Position numbers and translations under genes: made by a program
From: Georgfuchsia sp049276455
GTDB lineage: Bacteria > Pseudomonadota > Gammaproteobacteria > Burkholderiales > Rhodocyclaceae
Length of the DNA: 64,000 nt
NCBI GenBank assembly: GCA_049276455.1
Contig: JBASWL010000026.1
Span: 62,001 to 126,000, forward strand
Reading direction: 5' to 3'
The notes under the pieces: model-generated
The model's database searches: none
Told to the model about the DNA's origin: nothing
Seen by the model: the letters and a program-made list of their open reading frames with translations, nothing else
In this document: positions 8,426-17,591 of the stretch, one piece after another
Layout: each line of letters starts with the position of its first letter
Position numbering within the stretch: position 1 is the stretch's first letter

Positions 8426-9268
8426 ATGCGCGGCGATTTTTCCCGGGCCGCCGCATCCTATGACGCGGCGGCGGTACTGGCCGCCGAAGTCGGCCGCCGC
8501 ATGGCGCAACGGCTCGACTATGTGAAGATAACGCCGCTACGCATGGCCGATATCGGCTGCGCCACAGGCGACGGCATTCGCGAACTTCTCCGCCGTTATC
8601 CGAAAGCCCTGCCGCTTGCCATCGACTTTGCGCGACCGATGCTGCAACAGGTGCAAGCCCGCAGTTCCTTGTGGCAGCGCCTGCGCGGAACAGTTCCTTA
8701 TCTGCTCAATGCCGACGTGCAGGCACTGCCGCTCAAGGGCGAAAGCCTGAGCCTGGCCTGGTCCAACCTCATGCTGCACTGGCTCGATGATCCGCTGCCC
8801 GCCTTGCGCGAGTTGCAACGCAGTCTTGAAGCCGGGGGACTGCTCATGTTCTCGATGCTGGGGCCGGATACGCTCAAGGAAATACGTGCTGCATGTGTTG
8901 CCTGCGGCATCGAGCCACCGTTGCGCCGCTTTCACGACATGCACGACATTGGCGACATGCTGGTCGCAGCGGGTTTTGCCGATCCCGTGATGGACATGGA
9001 AATGATTACGCTCACATATTCCAGCCCACGCGGACTGTTGCGCGACCAGCGTCATCTGGGCGTGCGAGATACCCTGTTCGGCAAACTTGGCTGGCGCGAC
9101 TGGCGACGTGTGATGTCAGCATGGCATGAACATAAAGTGGCAGGCGCCCTGCCCGCAAAATTCGAGATCGTCTATGGTCATGCCTGGAAACCGGAATCGC
9201 GTGCAGATTCACACACACTTTCTGACGGCAGAGCCATTATCAACTTCGTCAAAAAACAAGTGGAATAA
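8426..9268 (+). CDS. bioC: malonyl-ACP O-methyltransferase BioC
   Basis: 280 residues of a class I methyltransferase. It opens with the BioC-like F-S-R-A-A-x-S-Y-D motif, has the SAM-binding stretch MADIGCATGDGI and the later ADVQALPL and LMLHWLDD blocks. BioC methylates malonyl-ACP to start pimeloyl chain synthesis for biotin. Adjacency to bioB agrees. A GC-rich inverted repeat followed by T residues near 9276-9312 may end the operon but is weak. Confidence 0.92.
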   Translation: MRGDFSRAAASYDAAAVLAAEVGRRMAQRLDYVKITPLRMADIGCATGDGIRELLRRYPKALPLAIDFARPMLQQVQARSSLWQRLRGTVPYLLNADVQALPLKGESLSLAWSNLMLHWLDDPLPALRELQRSLEAGGLLMFSMLGPDTLKEIRAACVACGIEPPLRRFHDMHDIGDMLVAAGFADPVMDMEMITLTYSSPRGLLRDQRHLGVRDTLFGKLGWRDWRRVMSAWHEHKVAGALPAKFEIVYGHAWKPESRADSHTLSDGRAIINFVKKQVE

Positions 9269-9412
9269 CGGCACCGGATTCTGTCGAGAGCAACCCCGCC
9301 GGTTTGTTTTTCTGCCTGCATGAGGAGGTACATCAACTTGATCCCTGAGACTCATGCTTCACGGATTATCATTCGCATTCTTCGACCGTGTCCATTTTGA
9401 GCCCTGCCAGCC

Positions 9413-10033
9413 ATGCAAATTGATCCTGCCCTGCATTCATTTGCCGAGAATTACAAGCTCCTGACCAATCTGGTGATACCTCGCCCGATTGCCTGGATCA
9501 CCAGCAAAAGCCATGACGGAGTCATCAATCTTGCCCCGTTCAGTTTTTTCAACGCAGTAGGGGCCGATCCGGTATTTCTGATTGTCAGCATCGGCTTGAA
9601 CGATGCTGGAGGAACGAAGGACACAGCCAGGAACATCGAGTCCAGAGGCGAATTCGTGGTGAATCTGGTGACTGAGGATCTGTTTGCGGCAATGAACATT
9701 TCGGCAGCCGATTTCCCGCCCGACATCAGCGAACTGGAGGTGGCGCAGTTGCACACCGCACCATCGGCCCATATTTCGGTGCCGCGAGTCGCCGAATCCA
9801 AGGTAAGCATGGAATGCGTGCTTCATGCTACGCACCCCCTTGGAGCCAACACCCTGATCATCGGGAAAGTCGTGATGTTCCATATCGCTGATCATTTGCT
9901 TGGGCCCAGACTGCATATCGAAAATTTCACTCCTCTCGGTCGCATGGGGTCACCTTCGGTGTACTGCCGCACCACGGACAATTTTGACGTTCCGCGAATC
10001 TCGTATGCACAATGGCTAAAGGGGAACAAATAG
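9413..10033 (+). CDS. flavin reductase-like (FMN-binding split barrel) protein
   Basis: 206 residues of the flavin reductase-like/flavoredoxin family: the opening Y-K-L-L-T-N-L-V-I-P-R-P-I-A-W-I-T-S stretch and the later N-L-A-P-F-S-F-F-N segment form the FMN site, and FVVNLVTEDL is a conserved block. Members bind FMN and pass electrons or oxidise unknown substrates. No partner oxygenase is adjacent, so the substrate is unknown. It stands alone between bioC and rdgC. Confidence 0.87.
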   Translation: MQIDPALHSFAENYKLLTNLVIPRPIAWITSKSHDGVINLAPFSFFNAVGADPVFLIVSIGLNDAGGTKDTARNIESRGEFVVNLVTEDLFAAMNISAADFPPDISELEVAQLHTAPSAHISVPRVAESKVSMECVLHATHPLGANTLIIGKVVMFHIADHLLGPRLHIENFTPLGRMGSPSVYCRTTDNFDVPRISYAQWLKGNK

Positions 10034-10194
10034 GGTTGAGCGGAAGTCTCGCTACCATATTCCGCAAGGACGCCCTTCATCGAGTGGCTTTTCAGGCCGA
10101 TCCCCTCCTGTGAGATTTATTCACAGACTTATGGCCCCTTTCCTGATGAGCGGTTATTCTTACGCCCCTTTTCCGATCAAGATACCAGTCCAAC

Positions 10195-11082
10195 ATGTGG
10201 TTTCATAATCTCCGTATTTACCGTTTGTCCTCCAACTGGAAAGATTCCAGACAACTCAATGATCTGCTTGCCAAACGACCACTGGCGCACTGTGGCAGCC
10301 TCAGCATGCTCAGCCGTGGCTGGGTCTTCCCGAAACATGATGATTTCGTCCATTCCGTGAATGGACAATGGCTGATCGCACTTGGCGTTGAGGAAAAACT
10401 GCTGCCCGCGACTGTCATTCGACAAGAAACGAAAGAACGCATTGCAGTCATTGAAACCGAACAGGGCCGAGAAGTCGGGCGCAAGGAACAGCGTGATTTG
10501 CGCGACCATGTCTTGCTCGAACTGATGCCGAGGGCCTTCACGCGCCTGCGCACCACCTGGGCCTGGATCGACCCGACCAAAGATTTGCTGGTCATCGATG
10601 CCGGTTCGGATAGCAAAGCCGAAGAGTTCCTCGAAGTGTTGATCCCGTCGCTAGGGGATATCCAGATAAGTCCTTTGCAGACCCAGCTATCGCCAACTTC
10701 GGCCATGACTGAATGGCTTGCCGCAGGCGATGCTCCGGTTGGCTTTACTATTGACGATGAACTGGAGCTTCGCAACGCGGCATCTTCTGAATCCGCCATC
10801 CGCTATGTGAAGCATCCCCTGGAAAACAAGGAAATCCGGCAGCACATTGCCAATGGCAAAATTGCGACCAGACTCGGCTTGACGTGGAACGACAGCATAT
10901 CTTTTATTCTGGCCGATAAATTTCAAGTCAAACGACTGGCCTTTCTCGACAAATTGAAAGACGCCGATGAGCAATCTGGCCAGGATGCCGATGAACAGTT
11001 CGATGCTGACTTTACCTTGATGGCGGGGCAGCTCAATCTTATGATCCCCGATCTTGTCGTCGCTTTGGGCGGAGAAATGTAA
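10195..11082 (+). CDS. rdgC: recombination-associated protein RdgC
   Basis: 295 residues with RdgC signatures: the MWFHNLRIYRL opening, SRGWVFP, the K-L-L-P-A-T-V-I segment and the R-L-G-L-T-W-N-D-S-I-S-F-I-L block near the end. RdgC is a ring-shaped double-stranded DNA-binding protein that restrains RecA; in Neisseria it affects pilin variation. Length matches the family. Confidence 0.95.
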   Translation: MWFHNLRIYRLSSNWKDSRQLNDLLAKRPLAHCGSLSMLSRGWVFPKHDDFVHSVNGQWLIALGVEEKLLPATVIRQETKERIAVIETEQGREVGRKEQRDLRDHVLLELMPRAFTRLRTTWAWIDPTKDLLVIDAGSDSKAEEFLEVLIPSLGDIQISPLQTQLSPTSAMTEWLAAGDAPVGFTIDDELELRNAASSESAIRYVKHPLENKEIRQHIANGKIATRLGLTWNDSISFILADKFQVKRLAFLDKLKDADEQSGQDADEQFDADFTLMAGQLNLMIPDLVVALGGEM

Positions 11083-11112
11083 ATCAAGGAGTGAAACTGC
11101 CTCCATTCGAGA

Positions 11113-11213
11113 AAATTCTACTTCTGACTCCGATGCATTCAACCTTGGGCTACATCAGCCCGATGCAGTTCGAGAAAAACTGGTTCACGGCACAGTTAAA
11201 AAACGCCGCATGA
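11113..11213 (+). pseudogene. IS3-family transposase (orfB) C-terminal scar
   Basis: The last codons read M-H-S-T-L-G-Y-I-S-P-M-Q-F-E-K-N-W followed by a short tail and TGA at 11211-11213, the normal end of IS3-family integrase-type transposases. Just upstream the frame is broken (a base is missing before ATG 11133 and an in-frame TGA occurs), and nothing of the catalytic core remains. The rest of the 306-base rdgC-moaA gap (11083-11388) shows no gene. Confidence 0.75.
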
Positions 11214-11388
11214 TGGACCAACCAAGAGATACGAACTACAGGGGCAAGGTCAGCTTGCGGCACCCACAGTTCGACGGTGGTTGCGGTCAGACGGGACAAA
11301 GAGGTATTCTTCGATGAACAGGAATGAAACGCCAACGCCAGCCAGAGCCATCGGCGGCGTTTCAAATTCACACTAGACCAACCCGACC

Positions 11389-12414
11389 ATGGACGCACCT
11401 CTGGTTAAATCTCCCGCCCTCACGGATCGCCTGCAACGGCCACTGCGCGACTTGCGCATCTCGGTTACGGATCGTTGCAACTTCCGCTGCGTCTACTGCA
11501 TGCCGAAGGAAAGTTTCAAGGGCTACCAGTTCATGCGCCGCAGCGAGTTGCTCAGTTTTGAGGAAATTCATCGCCTGGCGAGCATCTTTTCCGATCAGGG
11601 CGTGCGCAAGATTCGGCTTACCGGCGGCGAACCGCTGCTGCGCAAGCGGCTTGAACTGCTGGTCGAGAAACTCGCCGGGATCGACAAGCTCGATCTGACC
11701 ATGACGACCAACGGCTCATTGCTGGTCAAGAAGGCCCCGGCCCTGCGTTCTGCCGGTCTCAATCGCCTGACGGTGAGCCTCGACGCCATAGACGATGCGA
11801 CCTTCCGCGCCATGAACGACGTCGATTTTTTGGTAAAGGATGTGCTTGACGGCATTGATGCCGCCAGCCGGGCGGGGTTCGGCCCGATCAAGATCAACAT
11901 GGTAGTCAAGCGCGGCCTCAATGACCACGCCATTCTGCCTATGGCTCGCCACTTCAGGGGCAGCGGCCATATCCTGCGCTTCATCGAGTACATGGATGTC
12001 GGCGTCAGCAACGGCTGGCGCATGGATGACGTGGTGCCCGCAAACGAGATTTTGGGCAAGATCAATGCCGAATTTCCCCTTGAACCGTTGGAGGGCAATT
12101 ACGTCGGCGAAGTGGCGCGGCGCTGGCGCTATGCAGACGGCAATGGTGAAATCGGCGTCATTGCCTCGGTAACGCAGGCTTTCTGCGCCGACTGCAACCG
12201 CCTGCGCCTATCGACCGACGGCAAGCTTTTCACCTGCCTGTTCGCAACGCAGGGTCACGATCTGCGGGAGTTGCTGCGCTCCAGTGCCATTGATGATGTC
12301 ATCGCCTCTCGCATCGCAGCCATCTGGCAGGCGCGCGAAGACCGCTATTCCGAAATTCGCACCGCAGCAACGGCCGGCATCAAGAAGATCGAGATGTCCT
12401 ACATCGGTGGCTAG
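11389..12414 (+). CDS. moaA: GTP 3',8-cyclase MoaA
   Basis: 341 residues. The N-terminal radical-SAM motif is C-N-F-R-C-V-Y-C and the C-terminal second cluster motif is C-A-D-C-N-R-L-R-L with a later cysteine (LFTCLFA). It carries the first step of molybdopterin synthesis from GTP. It overlaps mobA by 8 bases. Molybdenum cofactor supply fits this genome's other molybdoenzymes but nitrogenase uses a different cofactor. Confidence 0.97.
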   Translation: MDAPLVKSPALTDRLQRPLRDLRISVTDRCNFRCVYCMPKESFKGYQFMRRSELLSFEEIHRLASIFSDQGVRKIRLTGGEPLLRKRLELLVEKLAGIDKLDLTMTTNGSLLVKKAPALRSAGLNRLTVSLDAIDDATFRAMNDVDFLVKDVLDGIDAASRAGFGPIKINMVVKRGLNDHAILPMARHFRGSGHILRFIEYMDVGVSNGWRMDDVVPANEILGKINAEFPLEPLEGNYVGEVARRWRYADGNGEIGVIASVTQAFCADCNRLRLSTDGKLFTCLFATQGHDLRELLRSSAIDDVIASRIAAIWQAREDRYSEIRTAATAGIKKIEMSYIGG

Positions 12415-13030
12415 CTCGATCGACATTACCGGTCTGATTCTCGCCGGCGGAAGATCCACTCGCATGGGTGGGCTCGACAAGGCTTTGTTACCCCTGAATG
12501 GCAGGCCAATGATCGAATGGGTGATCGATCGTTTTCGTCCCCAGGTCAGCAATTTGATACTCAATACCAATAGTGACGAGACAGTGCTCGCGGCTTTGGG
12601 TTACCCGATCATTGCCGATGCGATTACCGGCTATCCCGGCCCGCTGGCAGGTTTGCATGCAGGAATGGGCCGTGCCGAAACGCCACTGCTGGCCTGCGTT
12701 CCCTGCGATGCTCCCCTGCTGCCATGTGACATGGTAGTGCGTTTGCACCAGGCCTTGGCTGCTGCTGAGGCTGATATCGCGGTAGCATGTACTTCAAGCG
12801 GTCTGCAACCCACCTTCCTGCTCTGTAGTTGTACGCTCAGGCCATCGATCGAGGATTTCCTCTCCGAAGGCGGGCGGGCATTTCGCCATTGGCTGGCGCG
12901 GCTACACTGCATCGAAGTGCCTTTCCCTGACGAAACAGCTTTCAGCAATATCAATACGCCGCAGGATATGGAGCGAATCGCAATCGACCTAAGCCGGACA
13001 AGCAGGAACCAAACAGGGATTACGATATAA
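12407..13030 (+). CDS. mobA: molybdenum cofactor guanylyltransferase MobA
   Basis: The nucleotidyltransferase motif ITGLILAGGRSTRMGGLDKAL is near the N-terminus, followed by the substrate-binding CDAPLLP block, giving 207 residues from GTG 12407. This start overlaps the end of moaA; the open frame runs further upstream inside moaA but has no family similarity there. MobA attaches GMP to molybdopterin. Confidence 0.92.
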   Translation: MASSIDITGLILAGGRSTRMGGLDKALLPLNGRPMIEWVIDRFRPQVSNLILNTNSDETVLAALGYPIIADAITGYPGPLAGLHAGMGRAETPLLACVPCDAPLLPCDMVVRLHQALAAAEADIAVACTSSGLQPTFLLCSCTLRPSIEDFLSEGGRAFRHWLARLHCIEVPFPDETAFSNINTPQDMERIAIDLSRTSRNQTGITI

Positions 13031-13057
13031 GCCTGACCGATGGTGGGGAGTTTGACC

Positions 13058-13246
13058 ATGACTACGGCGGCATTGGTGGAACGATATGCGGCAAATCCGC
13101 ACGGTGTGCTGTCGTGCTTTGATCGAATCATTATTACGGGCACGTTGCCGGGGCCTGCTACGCCGAGGGCATGACGAGTTTCTTGCACGCGCACAACATC
13201 CGTATATTTGATTATCCGCGATTCGCCGAGCCACTTCAGGAACGTA
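13058..13246 (+). pseudogene. broken fragment of a conserved protein of unknown function (MTTAALVERY family)
   Basis: ATG 13058 opens M-T-T-A-A-L-V-E-R-Y and continues with H-G-V-L-S-C-F-D-R-I-I-I-T-G-T-L-P-G; one base is then missing (13149-13154) and the frame continues one phase over as C-Y-A-E-G-M-T-S-F-L and I-R-I-F-D-Y-P-R-F-A-E-P-L. I recall this N-terminus from a widespread proteobacterial family several hundred residues long with no known function. Only about 60 codons remain. Confidence 0.7.
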
Positions 13247-13249
13247 ACA

Positions 13250-13473
13250 GCAACTACGCACGGGGTGTGCAACGCGATACATCCGGCAGAATTGCCCGCA
13301 GCCCAAGAGCCAAAAGTGAATTCAAGCATGAGCATCCTTGCCCCTCAACCGGGAAATCAAGCGGCGCATGTCCCGGCTACGTCATAGACCACGTTCAGCC
13401 ATTGAAACGCGGTGGCGCTGACGCCCCTGGCAATATGCAGTGGTAGACGAAGGAAGATGCAAAGCAGACTTTC
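13250..13473 (+). pseudogene. HNH-type small protein, remnant with internal stop
   Basis: The frame reads V-Q-R-D-T-S-G-R-I-A-R-S, then C-P-S-T-G-K-S-S-G-A-C-P-G-Y, then I-D-H-V-Q-P-L-K-R-G-G-A-D and ends N-M-Q-W, where TAG (13444-13446) stands before T-K-E-D-A-K. This is the pattern of small HNH-motif proteins with two cysteine pairs. It is joined in frame to the fragment before it and lacks a signal or start of its own. From 13474 to 13711 I see no gene. Confidence 0.65.
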
Positions 13474-13711
13474 AGCTCTGCGGATTATTAGTCAGCAGTC
13501 CGACCTCAGCGGTCATACACGGTATATCGAGCCCGCAGATCTCTGGATAACCGCTTTCGATTCTACGAACGCGTACTCGCGACCCAGAAGGCTCATAGGT
13601 GCTTCTGCTCTCTGCGCAGCACAAGGCAAACATCGCATCTTAGTCGACGGTTTCAAGCGTAGCGCCAAGGAAACGGTGATTCCGTAGTGAGCATATCAAG
13701 AATGATCTGAA

Positions 13712-14191
13712 CTATCCCTGTACAGCTATAACTACGGAACTTGGCGCGAGGCTCGCCAGCGGCAATGTCTCATCGCCGAAACACTCCGCCTGCATGACGC
13801 AGATGCCACAAGTTGGCGCGCGGCAGGCGCGGATTTCAGCACGCTCACACAGTTTCAAATAAAAGAATTTCTTCCAGCGCATGTTGCCGGTATTGGCGCG
13901 CGCCAGCGTCGCGAAATGCTCAATCAGGAGTGACGAAAGTTCGCGCCGTGACGGCAGTCCGAGATCGTGCCAGAGGTGATCGTCGCCCATGCAGGCACGG
14001 GCGACCACCTGCGCCAATAACACCACATGCGGATCGCTGACCAGGGTGCCGGATGCCTTTGCGGCATCGAGCAGCAGCGCCAGCAGATCTTCGTACTCGT
14101 CGTGCCGGCTGCCGGCGTCATCCTTTAGCCAGCGCGGATCGATCAGAGCGAGATATTCGCAAGCTTTCCTTGGATTGATGAGCCTGGCCAT
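13712..14191 (-). CDS. nifQ: nitrogen fixation protein NifQ
   Basis: 159 residues from ATG 14191. The C-terminal motif C-R-A-P-T-C-G-I-C-V-M-Q-A-E-C (C-x4-C-x2-C-x5-C) binds the iron-molybdenum-sulfur precursor in NifQ, which supplies molybdenum to NifE/N or NifH for FeMo-co. A GTG 33 bases upstream lies against the sigma-54 promoter and is less likely. It is divergent from nifV and shares the control region. Confidence 0.92.
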   Translation of the reverse strand: MARLINPRKACEYLALIDPRWLKDDAGSRHDEYEDLLALLLDAAKASGTLVSDPHVVLLAQVVARACMGDDHLWHDLGLPSRRELSSLLIEHFATLARANTGNMRWKKFFYLKLCERAEIRACRAPTCGICVMQAECFGDETLPLASLAPSSVVIAVQG

Positions 14192-14226
14192 GATGCGATT
14201 GCCCCGTGTGATGACAAGCCACACAA

Positions 14227-14242
14227 TGCATGATCAGTGCCA
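14227..14242 (-). promoter_or_regulatory. sigma-54 (-24/-12) promoter of nifQ
   Basis: Read on the minus strand: TGGCACTGATCATGCA, with GG and GC ten bases apart as required. It lies about 35 bases upstream of the nifQ ATG. Confidence 0.65.
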
Positions 14243-14324
14243 GAAAAATTTCATCTCATAAACAAGGCCATAAATTACAGCGCGACATAGCGGCAGATCG
14301 ATTGGCGGAAATGCTACAGCCGGT

Positions 14325-14340
14325 TGTCGTGATCGCCACA
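14325..14340. promoter_or_regulatory. NifA upstream activator site shared by nifQ and nifV
   Basis: TGTCGTGATCGCCACA matches TGT-N10-ACA exactly. It lies between the divergent nifQ and nifV promoters, about 85 and 40 bases from them. Confidence 0.7.
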
Positions 14341-14381
14341 TCGCCACCAGCACACCCCCTTGTATTTTCGTGACTTTCCTT

Positions 14382-14397
14382 TGGCACCAGACTTGCT
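14382..14397 (+). promoter_or_regulatory. sigma-54 promoter of nifVWZM
   Basis: TGGCACCAGACTTGCT: -24 GG and -12 GC are spaced by ten bases, close to the consensus TGGCACG-N4-TTGCW. It lies 22 bases before the nifV ATG. Confidence 0.8.
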
Positions 14398-14418
14398 AGA
14401 TGGTTGCCTGAGGTTCTC

Positions 14419-15554
<1,136 letters not shown>

Positions 15555-15558
<4 letters not shown>

Positions 15559-15866
15559 ACGCCAACACGCATTTTGCAGAGGAACTTGATGACCTCGTCA
15601 GCGCCGAGGATTTCCTTGACTACTTCTGCGTGAGCTATGACGCAGCCGTGGTGCAGGTCAAACGCCTGCACATCCTGCAACGCTTTCACGACTATCTGTC
15701 CAAACAGGAAGCGGGCAAGGACCCCGACTACGAGTCTTACCGCCGCTGGCTGGTCAAGGCCTATGAGGACTTTCTGCATTCCGACGCCCTGACGGAAAAA
15801 GTCTTTGCCGTGTTCCAGCGTGCCGAAGGTTCTTCCTTCATGCCGCTCTCAGGCTTGCTGAGCTGA
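15555..15866 (+). CDS. nifW: nitrogenase-stabilizing protein NifW
   Basis: 103 residues, normal length. The sequence has the NifW pattern L-V-S-A-E-D-F-L-D-Y-F-C-V-S-Y-D and H-I-L-Q-R-F-H-D-Y-L, and ends V-F-x-S-L-like. NifW is thought to protect or help mature the MoFe protein. It overlaps nifV by four bases and is followed after 4 bases by nifZ. Confidence 0.93.
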
Positions 15867-15870
15867 AATC

Positions 15871-16320
15871 ATGCGGCCTCGCTGGGACTTTGGCGATCCG
15901 GTACGGGTCACACGCAATGTGCGCAATGACGGCACCTTTCCCGGTGCCGAAACCGGCGATCTGCTGGTGCGCCGCGGCAGCATCGGCCATGTCTGCGATG
16001 TCGGCACCTTCCTGCAGGACCAGATCATCTACTCGGTACATTTCCTTGACGAAGATCGCGTCGTCGGCTGTCGCGAGGAGGAATTGCTGGACGTGAATGA
16101 GGCCTGGATCGAGAGCCGGTTTGAAGTGCGCCAGAAAGTTCAGGCCACACGCACGCTGGCCGTCCGTGGCAAGTTGATTGTCATAGGCAGCCGGGGGGAG
16201 ATTCTTAATGTCGAACGGGAGTCCGGCCCGCCGCTGCTCTATCACGTGCATTTCGACTGCCTGCCCGGCAAGCCATTGCGCGTGCCCGAAACCTGCCTCG
16301 ATGAATTGAAGGGTAACTGA
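15871..16320 (+). CDS. nifZ: nitrogen fixation protein NifZ
   Basis: 149 residues, with the NifZ opening W-D-F-G-D-P-V-R-V-T-R-N-V-R-N-D-G-T and R-G-S-I-G-H-V. NifZ assists formation of the second P-cluster of NifDK. The C-terminal half repeats a similar beta-rich pattern (L-L-Y-H-V-H-F). It lies between nifW and nifM in one operon. Confidence 0.92.
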   Translation: MRPRWDFGDPVRVTRNVRNDGTFPGAETGDLLVRRGSIGHVCDVGTFLQDQIIYSVHFLDEDRVVGCREEELLDVNEAWIESRFEVRQKVQATRTLAVRGKLIVIGSRGEILNVERESGPPLLYHVHFDCLPGKPLRVPETCLDELKGN

Positions 16321-16321
16321 G

Positions 16322-16789
16322 ATGGCGACGCACATCAGCGACACTGATATCGAGATCTTTTACCATTTGCACCAGCCACGCATTCGCAGGCCTGAAACGC
16401 GTGTGCTGCGTCACATCCTGATCACGCTCAACAATGAGTTCGCCGAAAACCGCCCGCTCCAGGCGAGAGCGCGCCTGAATGACATTCGCAAAACCCTGGT
16501 CAGGGAACCGCACCGCTTCGCCGAACTGGCGCTGAAGCATTCGGAATGTCCCACGTCGCTCAATGGCGGCCTGCTCGGGACAGTGCCGCGCGGGCAGCTC
16601 TACCCGGAGTTGGAACCCGTCGCCTTCGCGCTGAAAGCCGGCGAACTATCGGCCATAGCCGAATCGCCCATGGGCTTGCATCTGCTTCGCTGCGACAGCA
16701 TAGAACCTGCGCGAGAACTTTCCCTCGCCGAAGCGAGTCCCTCCATTCGTCGCCACCTGGAAAAGATGCGCGGGCAACAAGCCGCTTAG
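16322..16789 (+). CDS. nifM: short NifM-type parvulin peptidyl-prolyl isomerase
   Basis: 155 residues. A parvulin domain fills most of it: RVLRHILITLNNEF, F-A-E-L-A-L-K-H-S-E-C-P-T-S, L-N-G-G-L-L-G-T-V-P-R-G-Q-L-Y and AFALKAGELSAIAESPMG. NifM folds the Fe protein NifH. Azotobacter NifM is near 290 residues, so this form lacks most of the N-terminal helical part. It begins 1 base after nifZ and ends 4 bases inside the convergent hesB/iscA-like gene. Confidence 0.85.
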   Translation: MATHISDTDIEIFYHLHQPRIRRPETRVLRHILITLNNEFAENRPLQARARLNDIRKTLVREPHRFAELALKHSECPTSLNGGLLGTVPRGQLYPELEPVAFALKAGELSAIAESPMGLHLLRCDSIEPARELSLAEASPSIRRHLEKMRGQQAA

Positions 16790-17109
16790 ACTGAAAAAGA
16801 CTCCCCACAGGCACAGCCGCCACTGTTATTCGGGTTGGAGAACTTGAAGCCGGTCTGAATCAGGCTATCGACGAAGTCCACGCTCAATCCCTCGATCATG
16901 GTTCGACTGATGGGATCAACCAGGAGGGCAATGCCATCGAGATCAAACTCGAAATCGTCGTCGCTTTTGCTTTGCTCCAGGCGCAGGCCATAGCGGAAGC
17001 CGGAGCAGCCGCCGCCTTCGACGTAAACGCGCAAGCCGGCAAGCGGCGTCTCGGCATCGCGAATGAATCGTTCGATGGCCTCGTGGGCTGCGGGAGTCAA
17101 TTCGATCAT
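16786..17109 (-). CDS. nif-type HesB/IscA iron-sulfur assembly protein
   Basis: 107 residues from ATG 17109 (GAGG 6 bases upstream). Conserved cysteines are in G-G-G-C-S-G-F and the C-terminal G-G-C-A-C-G-E pair, the A-type carrier signature; the sequence N-P-N-N-S-G-G-C-A-C-G is usual. It delivers iron or Fe-S clusters to nitrogenase proteins. It is the last gene of the nifN-nifX-nifX-associated operon. Confidence 0.9.
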   Translation of the reverse strand: MIELTPAAHEAIERFIRDAETPLAGLRVYVEGGGCSGFRYGLRLEQSKSDDDFEFDLDGIALLVDPISRTMIEGLSVDFVDSLIQTGFKFSNPNNSGGCACGESFSV

Positions 17110-17116
17110 GGGGTCC

Positions 17117-17590
17117 TCACATTCCGGCAACATCAGAGTGCTTGCCAATGATTTCCAGGGCGACCGACAGATATTTGTCGGCCTCGGTCTTCATCTTCGA
17201 CAGGCTGTCGAAGCTGAAGCGATGCACATCGCGCAAGGTACGGTCCAGCACAACCAGCTTGCCGACTATGATCAGGACACAGCCGAAACCCTCGTGGCTG
17301 ATCTGGATGAAAGGTACCGCCATCAGGCCGCATTCCTTTTCGATCAGCACTGCAATGGCGTTGTGGAAAGCCTTGACCCTGCCGATCACCGCCTCATCCG
17401 GATCGCCGATGATCGGCAGGGTTCGGCGCTGTTCCTTGTTCAGCACATAGGGTTCCAGTATTTGTGCCACCGATTTGCTGTCCCATTGACCGTAGCTGTC
17501 CAGGGCGCGGGTCTGGCGCCCCATTTCCTTGATGAAGTCCGTTTCGTAGATATCGCAGGACTGATCAATTGCCGTATCGCTGCCGTTCAT
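17117..17590 (-). CDS. NifX-associated nitrogen fixation protein (DUF269 family)
   Basis: 157 residues. F-I-K-E-M-G-R-Q-T-R-A-L-D-S-Y-G-x-W and G-K-L-V-V-L-x-R-x-L-R-D-V-H-R-F-S-F identify the DUF269/NifX-associated family found next to nifX in almost all diazotrophs. Its exact role is not settled; it acts with FeMo-co handling proteins by context. It starts 1 base after nifX. Confidence 0.92.
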   Translation of the reverse strand: MNGSDTAIDQSCDIYETDFIKEMGRQTRALDSYGQWDSKSVAQILEPYVLNKEQRRTLPIIGDPDEAVIGRVKAFHNAIAVLIEKECGLMAVPFIQISHEGFGCVLIIVGKLVVLDRTLRDVHRFSFDSLSKMKTEADKYLSVALEIIGKHSDVAGM

Positions 17591-17591
17591 G

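Noticed and set aside
7414..8427. Long open frame antisense to bioB
   Set aside because: Shadow of GC-rich coding sequence; no protein family signature, and the plus strand encodes complete BioB.
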